Assembly: GCA_008973525.1 (NCBI GenBank)
Contig: WACJ01000111.1
Coordinates: forward strand, 434,001 to 498,000
Direction of reading: 5' to 3'
Source: Stenopsyche tienmushanensis
Lineage: Eukaryota; Arthropoda; Insecta; Trichoptera; Stenopsychidae
Length of the DNA stretch: 64,000 bases
Below are positions 47,595 through 60,880 of this stretch, one piece after another (position 1 is the stretch's first letter; the number at the start of each line of letters is the position of its first letter). The position numbers were made by a program, and so were the translations under genes. A model generated the notes under the pieces. The model saw only the letters and a program-made list of their open reading frames with translations, was not told the DNA's origin and searched no databases.

Positions 47595-48860
47595 ATACAT
47601 TGTTATTAACACTTTGTGCAAGAAAAGATATATCGCTGTGCGGCACTGTGAGGGTTACCTCTAAATCGTATGATTATCTACCGTATTTTAGCAGAAGAGT
47701 GGCGTGATTAATCTGATGCAATCTTTAAGATCGATTAGAGTAGCAAATATTTTGAAGGTTTACACATGCAGGATCATATCACCTGATTTTGACCTAACAG
47801 CAATTTAAAATTTGAATGATGTCATCAGCGCGTACTTTCTGCGGTTTTGTGACGTATGTTATTGATCCCTAGTCCAGTGTGTTTAGCCAATACGGCCAAA
47901 CATAATCATCAATTGTTCCTTCTGATTCAAGGGAAAGGTTATTGGCATAGGTAGATTTGCGGTTTGCCTACTAAAGAAGTAAATATTATCCATGAGTCTA
48001 TTTTTCTTTTTGTGTTTTTGTTTTCGTCAAAAACCGTATTTTGATCAAGAAATTGCGACTTGCTTCAGCGATGATTCACCGTCTTTTCTAATTCAATACC
48101 TAATCTCTGCATTGTTTTGAAGGGACAGAGAATTGAACGCTGTCTATTTGTCTATATTTATTATTGTGATGCGCTGTTATCAAAATGGTTTTGCGTATTT
48201 GGATATATTCTACACGTATATGGTTTTTACACCCGGTAGGATATTTTGCTGGCATTGACCCTATTTTCATCACGACCTTCCTAGATACCAATTGATGATT
48301 TGGAACAATGCTGATAAAAATCTATGTCTTTCGTCATCGAATGTTTTTTTAAATGTGGTCAAAGAACAATACGACTATTGTGTGTGTATTTATTGAAATT
48401 GATTTCTTTTTAATATTTTCAATCAAAATGCGTTCTTCAAAATCTAATAAATATTTTTCTAAATGCAAAAATTATATATTTTTTTCAGACACACAAAAAT
48501 AGAGCATTTGAATCATCATATAATTGGCATGGAAAAATGTATTCACATTCTACGACTTATTGTTATTGCGAACGATCTTATTAAATTACAAAGGATTCCA
48601 AGGGTATTAAATTGCTTATATAATTAAAAATGAGATGTCTCCGCTGCTCAAAGGCTCGTTCCTTAATTCGTATGGAAATATCATTTTCAGCGTGAAATTG
48701 GATTAATTAAATAATATCCCTGCAAAACGTGGCATTCTGGTTGAATTCTTCCTTTCATCAAATCAGATTATGCCTTTACATCCTGGCAAAGGATACATTT
48801 TTTTCTCAGGCAATAAAAATATATGAGCACCACTGAAAATGCTTAACATTTCAGTACGCT
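47595..48860. other. AT-rich intergenic DNA
   Basis: The frame at 48100-48291 (- strand) has no motif. No elements recognised. Confidence 0.35.
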
Positions 48861-48864
48861 TTAA

Positions 48865-49120
48865 CTCTTTGAGTAGTGAGCTAATTTAAAATTCATCATT
48901 TACTCAGATGCTATATCTGCTTGTCCGCCACTTATCATCCGTACAAATCTATTTATCTATCAGGAACGTCGCAGCATGTATTAAGCTTGTATATAAATAA
49001 ATAAACACTGTCGATAGCACACAATATTCGGTCATTTCTTCAAGATAAACAATACACTTGGAATCGATTCATTATATCATTCACACATAAATTTGGGTTA
49101 ACGATCTATATAATACATTC
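48865..49120 (+). mobile_element. piggyBac-type MITE (family A), 3'-truncated copy
   Basis: TTAA (48861-48864) followed by CTCTTTGAGTAGTGAGC. It shares 'atctgcttgtccgccactta' with its relatives and stops after 'ggttaacgatctata'. Confidence 0.65.
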
Positions 49121-49889
49121 ACGGAAAAGAGTCTCATATTATGTGTCCTCTTCGTGTACTCGATATTGAAGGCAACATTAGAATATTATGTATCAACACT
49201 CACACAACGGGTCATCGAGTGATTTGATATTTTTGTAAATTTACATCAGATCGTCATATACATGTCGAATTTGAAACTCGTTTATAATTATTTAGTGCTT
49301 AAGCGGTATAGATCTTAAAGCTATTGTGATGCATCTTATCATTTTTCAATATGATTGTATGGATGCAAATTTATCATTATTTTAGTTGTATTACGATCAT
49401 GCAGGAGCTGATTTGTAAAATCATTTTTATCATATCATTTTTAATGATTTGTTAACATATTCAAATACATGCTTGATGATCGTCCTCGACAGGAAGAGGA
49501 AATTATAAATATACTTAAATCAGTTTAAAAGTATGCAGATCGTTTCGCGGATTATAAGAGCACTTTATTTCGAAAACATGACAAGAAAAAATCTCCATGA
49601 CCGTCTGCGGCGTGTGATTAATGTTTTCGGATGCTTTATTTTTTGCATTCAAGTGTTCATAAGATTGAGTGTTACGAAAGAGTGTCAAGAATTAATTATA
49701 TGAGGATTCGATTAACTCATTTGTTAGCACACTTTAAGCGGGCGAAATTATGCAAAGCATGAGAAAACATACGCTCATGTAAAAATCGCTATGACTTCAT
49801 TACTGCCAAATATTTTAAAAAACATATTGCAAATGTCTGCATCGATTGATTAATTGATTGAATGTATAAATCCACTTATCTGTTAGGAC
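49121..49889. other. AT-rich intergenic DNA
   Basis: Nothing recognised. Confidence 0.35.
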
Positions 49890-50720
49890 TAGGGAATCCA
49901 ATCCCGGGATTCCGGATCTCGGGATCCCGGACAGCTTTAGTTGCTCATGAAACCCGAGATTAGTAAACGTAATCCCGAAAAAATCTGGATTGAAATTTTT
50001 ATCTAACAGAAATCGTACACCTCACCAACACGATGAAGGCTACTAAATCGAGACATTCCCAATGAAATCTGAACGCTTGGAAACAGTGGTGTAATTACTA
50101 ATTGGCGAAACTTAGGCGATGCCTAGGGGCAGTGACGTACATTTTGAAAAACATATAGCGTACATGTATGTTTTTCAAATTGTTATAGTAACCTTTCCCT
50201 ACCGGTGGTGTATTTACTACACCTCGACTCTAATAATGGGAATATCGATATGAAATATAATAGATACGGGGTTCAGAATTTTTGTGTTCCTCCGTAATAT
50301 AATTAAGAATTACATCAAAGTATTATAGTATATAAGTATTCATCTGCAGCGACGGAAATAAATAATTTGTCGGGAAATCGAGAATTTTGCGAGATTTAGT
50401 CCGTGTCTCAGCAGAAAGGAATTTCATCAGTCACATTGATGGTGTTATACAAAAATGAGGACTCACGCTATCATCGACTCGAACTAGCATTTAAATATCT
50501 TATGACGATATCTTATCGAATGAGTGTGGAAGCTGAGCTTGCATTTTCAGCAGCAAGTTGCCTGACTTCCAAAATCAGCTCCAGACTAAATGACGAAACC
50601 CTCGATGGTTTAATGTTATTTCGGGCATATTTTCAAAATAATATTTGAATTTTTTAGTGTTTTATTTATCTATTTTTGAATTTTATTTTTAACTTTTCTT
50701 AAATAAACAAAATTATTTCT
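49890..50720 (+). mobile_element. hAT-family element (copy 2) with transposase C-terminal fragment
   Basis: Left end TAGGGAATCCAATCCCGGGA, homologous to 43858. The frame 50403-50648 encodes, from about 50480, LELAFKYLMTISYRMSVEAE and then LAFSAASCLTSKISSRL and LMLFRAYF. This matches the hAT dimerisation region (L..I...S...ER.FS...I.......L.......L..L). The right terminus is lost where a TTAA-MITE-like segment begins. Most of the transposase is missing, so this is a deletion derivative. Confidence 0.75.
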
Positions 50721-50740
50721 TATACTAAAAAAATAGACTT

Positions 50741-51131
50741 AAAAACATAAACAATGCACAAAAAATCGATTCATTTGCTCCTCCTTTAGAAGGAAATGAT
50801 AATTGGACAAAGACTCATTCAACACGCAGCGAAGAACGGCAAGCAGTTAAATAAACAAACACTCTCGATAACACACAATATTCGGTCAATTATTTGCGTA
50901 AACAAATAACACACTTGAAATCGAAATCATTATAAGTCGATAAATTTGGGCTTAACGATCTATACAATCATGCGATGCATGCAAGGAAGCTCTCCGTCTC
51001 AATCTCCCGAACTGCGCTAAGTTATCTCTGTCTCTGTCTGTCTCCGAGCTTCAATATGCAAGAGTGCTCTTTCTGGGACATGAGAATTCGGACATACATG
51101 TATGTCCACTGCTCCTCAACTGCTTAAGAGG
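50741..51131 (+). mobile_element. composite piggyBac-type MITE
   Basis: Ends AAGAG before GGTTAA (TTAA 51132-51135). The right part matches family A ('gtctgtctccgagctt', 'agaattcggaca'). The left part ('ttcatttgctcctcctttag') matches the short element at 62462-62603. It appears to be a chimera of two related families. Confidence 0.6.
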
Positions 51132-51135
51132 TTAA

Positions 51136-52978
51136 TATAACACATAGTATTACTTATCTTGCATTAGAGTTCTAATTATGTGTTTATAAAGGTACATTTA
51201 TTTAGTCTAAATTTGCACCTGGATTTAGATTTCTTCTAGAACCGTTTTATTCTTCAAACGCCGTTCTTTATAGGATCGTTTATAGCGGAAAATATTGAGC
51301 GATGCCCGTGGAGTAGAATCATGGTGACGATCGAGTCTAGATACGCACATTCATTCTCTGTGTAGCACAGCACCGTCGGTTCGATTCACTCTTTGGTATG
51401 TTACAATGAGTAACAAAGTCATTCAGATTACAAACACACATAAAAATAATTAGTCTGTATATCATGCAGAAATTACCGATATCATAAATGACTGTATGCA
51501 CAACAAAGAAGTCCAACAGGGAAGTCGATATTCCAGACTTGCAAGCAATGCAATAATTACCATTTTATCTTCCAAGGTTATGCATTTCCAATGCACACAC
51601 ATGGAATATATCTTTCAAGTCGACGGCGACTTCTTAAAGTGGGTCATTCGACAGAATCATTTTTTAACACTCTCTAATTGTCAGCCGACGTCCGTATTTG
51701 AGTCACGATGTATGCAAATTGATATTCTCAAGAACGGATGAGATTTCATCTGAAATAATATCTTTTTCCGGTGTGAACTCTTTTATGATGTCGCGTGCTT
51801 GTAAAAGTGAAGAAACGTTTTTGGATATTGTATCAACGTCGTGTTGAATTCTGTACTTGCCGAAGACTTGATGAACATTGATTATCATAAATCAAACATA
51901 TTCCTCGTTGTTCTTATCGTCTAGCTTAGTGACATATGAAGTTATAACCTTCATATGACACGGGCGTCAGGTTTCTACAAAAATCGTGTTATTCAAAATT
52001 TGAACTAACGTGATGCGTTTCGCATAAAAATCGCTATAGTTCTTAAATCAGCTGACAGGTTTAAACGAAATTTTCTGTGTGCTTTCATTAAGATCAGAGC
52101 TAAATATAAACACTAAGAGAATTTGATACTCATACATGTCATACAGGACGAAAAGCATAAAGCGAATATGTCGAAATCATTCAATTTTATGGCAAAGAAA
52201 ATATATGTTTTAAAAACAGATCTACAAAACCACCGCGCGAAACACATGTTTTCAGGTGAGCGAACCGGAATTAGTTCATACCATATAAGGCTTTCTTCGT
52301 CATCGCAACTTATCACCATTTTAAGCAGCGGTGTTTTCTTATTGCCAAAATCTTCCTTCAAAATTTGCTATGAAAATACTGAGTTCTAAGGGGATTTTCT
52401 TTATTTTTTATAGGACTAATAGTAATTCAACACGCAGTTTTTTTTAGCAAATGCAGACTTAAACTAGGATCAAGATTTTTAACACCTATTGTTCAAATGG
52501 GATGATTTATCGATAACAATATGACATTGCTTTTTTAACAAATATAAGACATTAAATCACATTTGAGGCGTATAATCGTTGAATTGGATTGGATCAGACG
52601 TTTTTTGAGAAAATAAGATGTAACGTTAAAACACATATGTAGTCGTTTTATATTTAGTTTTGCTTACGTGTTCCAATAATGATATTTTTGGATGATATTT
52701 AAGCTTTAAATACATACAAAACGTGTGCGATTTCATTATAACGTACAATAATTTTTTCATTGTCAAATGTTTCGATATGAACAAAATCCCAAGCTTAATA
52801 ACTGTTATATTACATAGACTTCTGATTAGGTCACAGCTATGACCATATAGATAGCAAATCATTTATTATTGACAGGCGAATTATTTGTCAATATTAGAGA
52901 CGTTTATCTTGTTTTTGCTCGTTCAATCTATAATTGATCAAATATTAATAATATGCAAAAGTCAATTTTGAGCTATAG
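51136..52978. other. unassigned DNA with two weak open frames
   Basis: Open frames are at 51496-51741 (+), 51703-51888 (-) and overlapping 52113-52389 on both strands. None has a recognised motif or a splice-supported partner. The overlap on both strands argues against coding. Confidence 0.3.
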
Positions 52979-53386
52979 TCCGGTGTCGGATTGTTCAATT
53001 TGTCGGACTATAGAGTACTGCCTCCGATCCCGTGTAGTCCGGAACTCTTTGGAAATGAATACTTGTAATCCGTACAAACATGAAAATGGTGCGTCTTTTT
53101 TTGTAATCTCCCTGTAAAACAACTTGGTTCTAATTAACAATATGGGTCCAAAAATTGGTGTAGGCTTGTTTCTTTCCTGCGCTTCTTTTTTGTATCATAA
53201 ATTGTAGATCGTCCTACGTTAAAATCACTTGCTAATTTACAAAAAGCACGGTCCAGAATCACAATATTGCATTTTTAACATTGACGGAGCTTTACCGTAT
53301 GTATGCACTATACTTGTAATGGGGTGTCGGACTACAGGGGGTGCCGGATTAGACTGGGGCCGGATTACCGCGGGTCTGCTCTATCA
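52979..53386. mobile_element. pogo/Tigger-type MITE, copy 1
   Basis: The left side has 'tgtcggactatagagtactg' and the right side 'ggccggattaccgcgggtc'. The same sequences in the other copy (57569 on) begin 'tagactcgcggtaatccgac', so the ends are inverted repeats with the GGTAATCCG core common to pogo/Tigger-type elements. There is no coding. Confidence 0.6.
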
Positions 53387-53749
53387 TAATTTATAAAGGT
53401 CCTATGAAGGTGAGTATCAGAATAGTTAGAAATTAATGCATTAATTTTCATTTGAATTTGTGATTAAACAGTGATTGATTAACGGTAATCGATCAAAATT
53501 AATCGCAGATATAAGTACTTTTCTGACAAAAAAATCAGAATTAAAGTATGCTCGACCGTCATATAATGCGATTATTTAATTCAACGAAATAATCACAAAT
53601 AAACACAACATAATTTGATATAGAATATAGAGTATAAAGCATTTTGAAGAATTTATAACAAAATTATTATTGAAATTAAATAATTTAACAAATCTATCAA
53701 ACGATAATCCCATGAATTTTTACTTGCTGTAATGTAGTATTATTAAATA

Positions 53750-54553
53750 CACTTCGTTCTGTTTTTATGCGATTTGATGTTATGCGATTTTCAAAAATAA
53801 TGGAACTTATCCATCATTTTTTTCTATAGAATACAAAGCTTTTTTTATGCGAATGCGCATAAAAATAAATCTAAATATCCAAATGTAAAAATAGTGTTTC
53901 TTCCACCCAACACAACATGTTTAATTCAGTCACTAGATCAGGGCATCATTTCCACTTTTAAAAAGTATTATATTAAGAAACTAGGGAATGAGTCATTAAC
54001 TGTTGAAAAGCTGTTTGGTACGAATGGCAAAATAATAAAAACTTCGACATTGTCAGCTGAAATCATTATTTTGGTAAATCAACTTGGTGGAGAAGGTTTT
54101 GATACTTTTTCTCAAAATGATGTCGATGAGTTGCTTGAAGATACTCCTTTGAGTGATATTATTGGTTTGATGTTATATGGCAGCAAAGAAACAGAGAACG
54201 GTAATGAAGTGGAAGAAACTCCTACCCCGCTTTACTGTAAAATATATATAAGAAACTAGTAAATCTATTTATTGTACATGACTCAAATTCTGAACGAGCT
54301 TTTAAATTCCAGTAGGAGCTTAAGAATTGCATGTCTCCATGTCACGAACTCTATGAAAAAATATTGGTTAATCTTCGCAAAGTTTTTTTATGCGATTTTT
54401 GCTACATTTCATCGCATTGATTTGAAGTTATGCGGTTTTTAAAAACAATGGAACCTATCCCTATGTTTTCTATGTCTATGCATTTTTTTATGCGGATTTT
54501 TTATATGCGACTCCCCGTAGAACGTATCTATCGCATAAAAACAAACTCAAGTG
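53750..54553 (+). mobile_element. Tigger/pogo-like element with transposase fragment
   Basis: An 804-bp element flanked by TA (53748-53749 and 54554-54555), with inverted ends CACTTCGTTCTGTTTTTATG and CACTTGAGTTTGTTTTTATG (the latter on the - strand). The frame 53894-54259 opens FLPPNTTCLIQSLDQGIIST, the DDE_1-type signature around the third catalytic residue of Tigger/pogo transposases (P.N.T...QP.DQG.I..FK..Y). An acidic C-terminal tail follows. The N-terminal DNA-binding and first catalytic parts are deleted, so the element cannot move by itself. Relatives: 1740-2650, 31690, 46315 and 63635. Confidence 0.85.
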
Positions 54554-54555
54554 TA

Positions 54556-56210
54556 TATAATCAGCATATTTCAGCCACATATTCATTCATCCAGGCCACC
54601 TAAATCATTATATACGCAAGTATTGCCAACGACGATATATCGTTGTCTGGTATTAAAAGGCCTAATCTCAAAGGGTAGTCTTTTCGAATTTTCCAATACG
54701 TGTAATAAAAATAAATGCCACCAATCTTTAGTTAAGTTAATGTGTTTTCAAATTTATAACGAATATGTCGTATCCACATGAAAAGCATATTCATCTTAAT
54801 CTATCTGATTGAATTCATATTGTGACTAATAGCACATTGCTTATAACGCCTCTAGCTGAAACAGGTTATTGACCAAATGAATCATCCTTGCAAATCATTT
54901 ATTTTTGAAACCTTTTGTCTACCTAATTGTTATAATAAGAACAATATTGGACTTAAAATGTTTCACGATAATCGGAATAGGTGATGAAATAATTGCGGAT
55001 GACGTTGATACACGAAGCAGATGTCAATGACTTCCTTTCGAGACGGTGCAAAATTAATTGTCGAGAGGTCAAAAACCTGTAGCAATATAATTTTTACAAT
55101 AATACGTGCACATGTTAACGTATATAAGATAATGAAAATATGGCATAAGCTACAAAATCGCATACAATATCATCTTACAGCGCTTTTCATCGTTATTCAA
55201 TGGAAAATGATTTTTATGCAGGTGATTTCTTGCACTTGCATCGTATTAAATGCACCATTTTATGGAGCAACATGGCAGTTATTCAAAAATAATGTCCTAG
55301 AGACCTGAATAGATGATAGTCCAAAGGAGCATTTTGATCCAGATTTATCAATTTCCTGGATTTATAAATGTAAACACTAAGGCGATTAATAAAGTCTTGT
55401 AGGGTTGTCTGTGAGTGATTGAACTTGCAATATTTCGCATCTCAAAGTGACAAACCGTCGATGATTTGCTCTGTCTACACTCGATTGGCTCATATTTATC
55501 GGGGGGTTTTTGAATCCAATTATTAAAATGTATATCCAACACATCATATCTTCGAAGAATCTATAAGCTGATCGTAAAGACTCGTATATTTCGGTTCCAT
55601 TATCAAGATCTCCGGAGTGTCTGAGGACAGAATGACAAATTGAACGCATTTTTTACGGGCACAATAATACAATAAGGGTGCGGAGCACATCGAGGGTTAT
55701 AAGGACGACAAAATATGAATATGAAAGACTATCATCACGAGCGATGGACGTCTAGATATATTTAAATCGACGCCATTTTCGTCTTCTCAAAGTCAACGAC
55801 ATGCTTATATAAACTGAAGCAGATCTTATCGCACAAAAAGGTCGCATACGGTATGAGTGGACTTCGCCGCTCAATATTGTTATTCAATGCGAAATGATGC
55901 CTTCCGAAAGACTTACAAAAATGTAAATCGTGGGAAAATGTTATTAAAAGGTAATGAATGATGATTTTTTACTCCCTCATCCCCCTGTTATCAGATGTAG
56001 GGGATGGTAGCGAAAGTATCATTACGTTTAAATGGCGTTCCAAACATTTTTGCTAACATATGTTATTCATAGGTGGCCTGTATGATTTTCGCAAACGTCC
56101 CGTTATTTACTTTTTTGGTTCCATGATCCACAATTTGGATTTGAACCCGACCCTTTCTTTATATTAAGATTTAACCAATTATAATCAAATTTGGTTGATC
56201 AGTCCTTCAA
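54556..56210. other. unassigned AT-rich DNA
   Basis: Includes a MITE-like block near 54625-54680 ('gccaacgacgatatatcgtt', ending 'ctcaaaggg'). Frames at 54551, 55021 and 55386 (-) lack motifs and splice partners. Confidence 0.3.
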
Positions 56211-56742
56211 ATGTGTTTAGCTCTGCTAGCATTGTACGAAAGCAAAAGAGAGGATAATCTTGCCATGTCTAGCAGGCAAAACCATGTATTGTTGGATGGT
56301 CCTGTGCCCTTCATATTATTGAATTTGACAAAGAAAACGGAAATGCCAGGTAGGTGTTGCAAGTTGAATAATACACTTGTATTATCGTCTCCCGTTCTAT
56401 GTCGTAAAACTTATCCCCTTTGTTGTAGGATGCACAAACAGGTATCATCTCGAAACAGGTGAGCGGACAGGTCCGAGAAGTCAGGACCTGTTTCCCAGAA
56501 ATAATATTGCTGGACTCGTTTTTTGCTCCTTGTCGTGGACCGATGACGCATCTTTGTTTTTGGGCAATGCGACCGACCGTTTTACACCATTTTTTCCGTT
56601 GAAAACAGACCCTTTGAGTGAACAGTATGGTCAGGAGACAACCGCTGATTTATGCACTGCACGTGTTCGAGACTCTCCAGGGGTTACAAATGAAGGCCCG
56701 AATGATGCACATGGCCTATATAATTGCCTAAGTGCTGAATAA
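56211..56742 (+). other. unexplained overlapping open frames
   Basis: Two + strand frames, 56211-56462 and 56377-56742, cover a GC-richer stretch. The second encodes 121 residues including SWTDDASLFLGNATDR and FFPLKTDPLSEQYGQ and ends at TAA. Its composition looks protein-like, but I recognise no family. The stretch also contains splice-like words (TTGTTGTAG|GATG near 56429, ACAG|GTGAGC near 56460), so it could hold exons of an unseen gene. It could equally be part of an unrecognised transposon. Confidence 0.25.
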
Positions 56743-57568
56743 TATAAAATTGAATAAAACCGATCGGACGATATGGCCAAGTCTTTTGCGCGTGTCGAAA
56801 ATGCAATACATTTCGATGCGCGCGCAGGTTGACACGCTCAGAGGAAACGGCCAGCGTTAAACGCAAATTTTCTCATACTATTACAAATAGGTGCCATACG
56901 CAAGCATATTACAACGAAATGATTGGCGAAGTTGCAAACTAGATATTTTTAGCGAATATCCACTGCTGAAATTATTTGTACCTTCTTATCTAGGACTGTT
57001 TTATGCTTATCGATGACAAATAAACGCACTCCTTGAAACAACATATATATCCATTTTTACTTACGATTCTAGAATTATAAAATAGGATCCGATTTCCGAT
57101 TATTATATGTTTTGTCCTTAATAACTCAATAAATATTTGTTTCAAAATATACTGGTGCCAATAAAAAGTCAATGTATATTGTATTTACGATCAAAGTCCA
57201 TTTTAAATAAGTCGACGATAAGCTATTCGTTTGGTAAATGATTGAAACTTTCAACAGACGCAACGGAACTTCTGATAAACGCTGATAAATTAAGCAAATA
57301 TTGCTATAAAAAACATCGAATTCCTATGTGTTTTTAATTGCACAAAATTTCAACTGAAGCTATGATTATATATGTAACATGCTTAGCTACTAGATAACCT
57401 TTTATCAACCTAATTGTATGCGATAAAATCCGTAATAAAATAACGTAAATAAAATTCCATTATAAAATTACTCCATGATTACAAATGTAAAATGATCAAT
57501 TATATTCTGTTGAAAATGCGTTTACGTGTTAATTATAATTATCGAATGATAAATGATATGAAAGCATT
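56743..57568. other. AT-rich intergenic DNA
   Basis: No gene or transposon recognised. Confidence 0.35.
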
Positions 57569-57900
57569 ATAGACTCGCGGTAATCCGACAAACGTTTTGC
57601 AAGATAGTGTCGGATTATCGAATTTGTCGGACTATAGAGTACTGTCCCCGACCCCTCGTAGTCCGGAATATTTTAGAAATGAATACTTGTAATCCGATTA
57701 AATATAAAAATAGTGAAATATACATAGACAATACAAGGTTTCATATTATAAAATTAACGTCATAAATACAATGGCCATAGCAGTCATAAAAATTTGTTGC
57801 CGTTATTAAACGTATTCCATCATGATTTTTGAAGCTTTTTTTGTTATCTCCTTGTAAATTAAATTTGCTTTCATGACCAATATGGCATACCAACACTGAT
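57569..57900 (+). mobile_element. pogo/Tigger-type MITE, copy 2
   Basis: Starts 'tagactcgcggtaatccgac' and shares 'tttgtcggactatagagtac' and 'gaatacttgtaatccg' with 52979-53386. The right terminus is missing. Confidence 0.55.
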
Positions 57901-57939
57901 TGACTCTGTCCGTATTATTTGCGTAAAAATGGGCCAATT

Positions 57940-58030
57940 GCAAGACGCTCATTCGTCATATCAGCAGTCCGAAAAACGGACCAATTGCACATACAAAATT
58001 TATGGCCACGCCGTCTTCTTTTGGAGACGA
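57940..58030 (+). repeat. degraded copy of the 5.7 kb / 30.7 kb repeat
   Basis: Shares 'cattcgtcatatcagcagtc' and 'cggaccaattg' (with drift) with 5720-6060 and 30790-30840. Confidence 0.5.
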
Positions 58031-60360
58031 AGACTGTGTTGATATTACAAACGAGAACTTACCTACCGATATTTTGATTATGGTCTAAAATAAACATCAT
58101 CATCATCACAGTGCAACAACACACTCCACTGCAGGATTAGGGATTCTTCGATATCCATTCATATAAAAGGCTTGCATCCATCTCGTGATCTGATTATAGT
58201 CTAAAATAAATATAAATCTACAAATAAATATGCGCAAGGTCCTGCCTTTAAAAATCTCTGCCCAAATCTCAGTGGGGAATAATGTGCTTTTTTTTGAGAC
58301 TTTACAAAAGATTTCATCCAGACGTAACTTTTCTTAACCAATTTTTGAAGGACAGCGGTCATCTAAAAAAAATGCGCAGGCGAAATTGGTTCCTAATGGC
58401 AATGAACTCCCATAAATTGCCATTATCAGTTTCCATTGGAGACTATGCCCTATCCTCGAGGGTACATTTACAGGCAAAAAATAGTTTATTTCTAAATTGG
58501 TAAACCGACACCACTTTTAGTGCATCGTCGTAAACTCGATATTGATAAATTATTTAGGAGCAATCTGACAGGACAAAAGATCTTCCAACTTTGGCAAATG
58601 GCAATGGTCTATTTGAATAATTTGGCACCATATGTTTACTTGACGTCTAGAATCATATCTAAATAATATAGCAAAATATTACCGGCTCATATCTTGGAGT
58701 CGACAGACCTTAATCTTAACAATAGATCGGCCATATAATTTTGAATATACGAGCATGATCGTATATTTTTATGTAAGAATAAAAACTTTACAATGTAAGC
58801 AAAATTATCGCGAAAATGATATAATTAGTACGTTTAGGATAGTCAATTTTAATGAATTATCTAAATAAAATAAAAATTTCTACGAAACACCTGAAAATAA
58901 ATTGTACTGGCTTTCTTTGTAAGACACGTTTATTACGAGCATGGTAATAGCCAAATTATTATTTTAGCGAGAAATTGTTCAAAATATAATATGGCAGAAT
59001 TTTATATGCATTTTTTTACTATCAGTCATAAAAGCATAAGCAAAATAAATTTGCTTATTCGAAATTGCGTTGACTAACATAGAATCTTCCAACATTGATG
59101 AAGATTTTGAATTGATTTTTTTAATAGAAAATTATTTTATCTAGTCTTAAATTAGTTCGCTAAACGGAATGGAGCAATTCTGGTCAATTTCGCGAAGCTC
59201 GTTATAACCGAGTTCTATTCTTGATCCATTGATAAATGCGTTTTATTTAATGTAAAAATATAGTTTCTTCATCAAGAATCATTGTTGCTTTCACGTTATT
59301 AATTTGTTTGATGCTAATTTTTTTCAAGATCGCTTACAAAATGGGTCGCAATAGATCGGTAGATCATGCTCGATGATTTGCCGATCCCTGTCCTTACATC
59401 ACGGTGTATCCACTTACCTGTTATTGAAAGAGCAGGTAGATGTCTGAGATATCGATGAATCACCAGACTGATAAATTTGACTCAGGAAGCTCCATATGAT
59501 ACATCGTTAAACAAATATAAAAAAACACATTCAATACATAATTCGATCAATTTATTCGCTTTTATTGCAATTATCGCCACAAATGTGCATAAATCGACAA
59601 TCACCCATAACAAAACTCTTCGTATAATGATCAATAATCTAATTATTATAATTTGATATGCCATGACCGCTGCCTGAAAGAGAAACGGTAATCAAATTAA
59701 GGGTAAATATATTTTTTACCAGCCCCCCCAAAGTCCGTCGAAGGGCAAAAAAACACCCTCCGCCGCTTTGACACATAATAAATGTTTCCACGGCTCACTT
59801 TTTATATGAAAAAATGGATTTTGGGGAGAAAATATAAGCAAACAGAAGCCAAAAAAAGAGTCGGTGATCAACTTTCAATGTGACCTCATTTTTCACATAA
59901 GAAATAATAGGGGACGTTGCGATGATAACTCATCTTATTCAAACACATCGATGGCGCACAAAGTGTTTCTGCGTGTTTATTATGTGTGTGTTTCAACAAT
60001 CGAAATTTCAAGAATATCAAGAATCAAGAATTTCAAGATTATGCAGTAGGCTAAAATGTGTGATCGTGTGCTTTCATTATGAGAAAAATCGCTGGGTGCA
60101 ATATTTTTATCATGATCAATTCTTAGAAGTCACGCCACTCTAGTTTCGATCTACGTTTATCATGCATTCTTCATTGGATTTAAAATATATGTACTTCTTT
60201 ATCTGTGTACTATTTTGTCGCACTTTATGTACCGATGGTGACCTCATGAAGCATTTTCTTAATAGGAAATCTACTCGTTATATCCGTTGTCAGGTGTGGG
60301 CGAACTCCATTGGAGGCATTTTTAGCAAAATATTTTTTAACACGTATGATGGTGCAGTTG
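58031..60360. other. AT-rich intergenic DNA
   Basis: Frames at 58282-58503, 59482-59664 (-) and 59864-60410 have no motif or splice support. Nothing else is recognised. Confidence 0.35.
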
Positions 60361-60369
60361 CCAATTTGC

Positions 60370-60756
60370 GATCGAATTCTAGTGATTCAGAAAGAACAGA
60401 TAGTGTCTAGCACCTTGAGTTTGGAAAAAAGAGACAGAGACATCTTACAGGTCAGAGATTGTGAATGGAAGACAGATTCGGAGAAAGTATCTTGCGTACA
60501 TCGTACGATTGTATAGATCGTTAACCCCAATTTATCGACTAATATGGGAATGATATAAATAATCGAATTCAAGTGTATTTCAAGTGTATTGTTTAATGTT
60601 TACTTGAAGAAATGACCGAATATTGTGTGCTATCGACAGTGTTTATTTATTTATATACAAGCTTCATACATGCTGCGACGTTCCTGTAAGATAAGTGGAT
60701 TTGTACGGATGATATGTGGCGGACAAGCAAATATAGCATCTAAGCCGTATTTTGGG
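60370..60756 (-). mobile_element. piggyBac-type MITE (family A), near-full copy
   Basis: Reverse-orientation copy ending at TTAA 60757-60760 (inverted CCCAAAATACGGC). It shares 'ggcggacaagcaaatatagc' and 'cttgcgtacatcgtacgatt' with its relatives. The left end is degraded. Confidence 0.7.
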
Positions 60757-60880
60757 TTAAAGTGATATTTTCCCAATGCCTTCCATATAAGATAAAATTA
60801 AGATAGAATTGTTTGAATATAAATTTTATATAGGTTGCCCTGCATGACTTTATCAATAGCCTTAGATTTTACTTTTTTAG

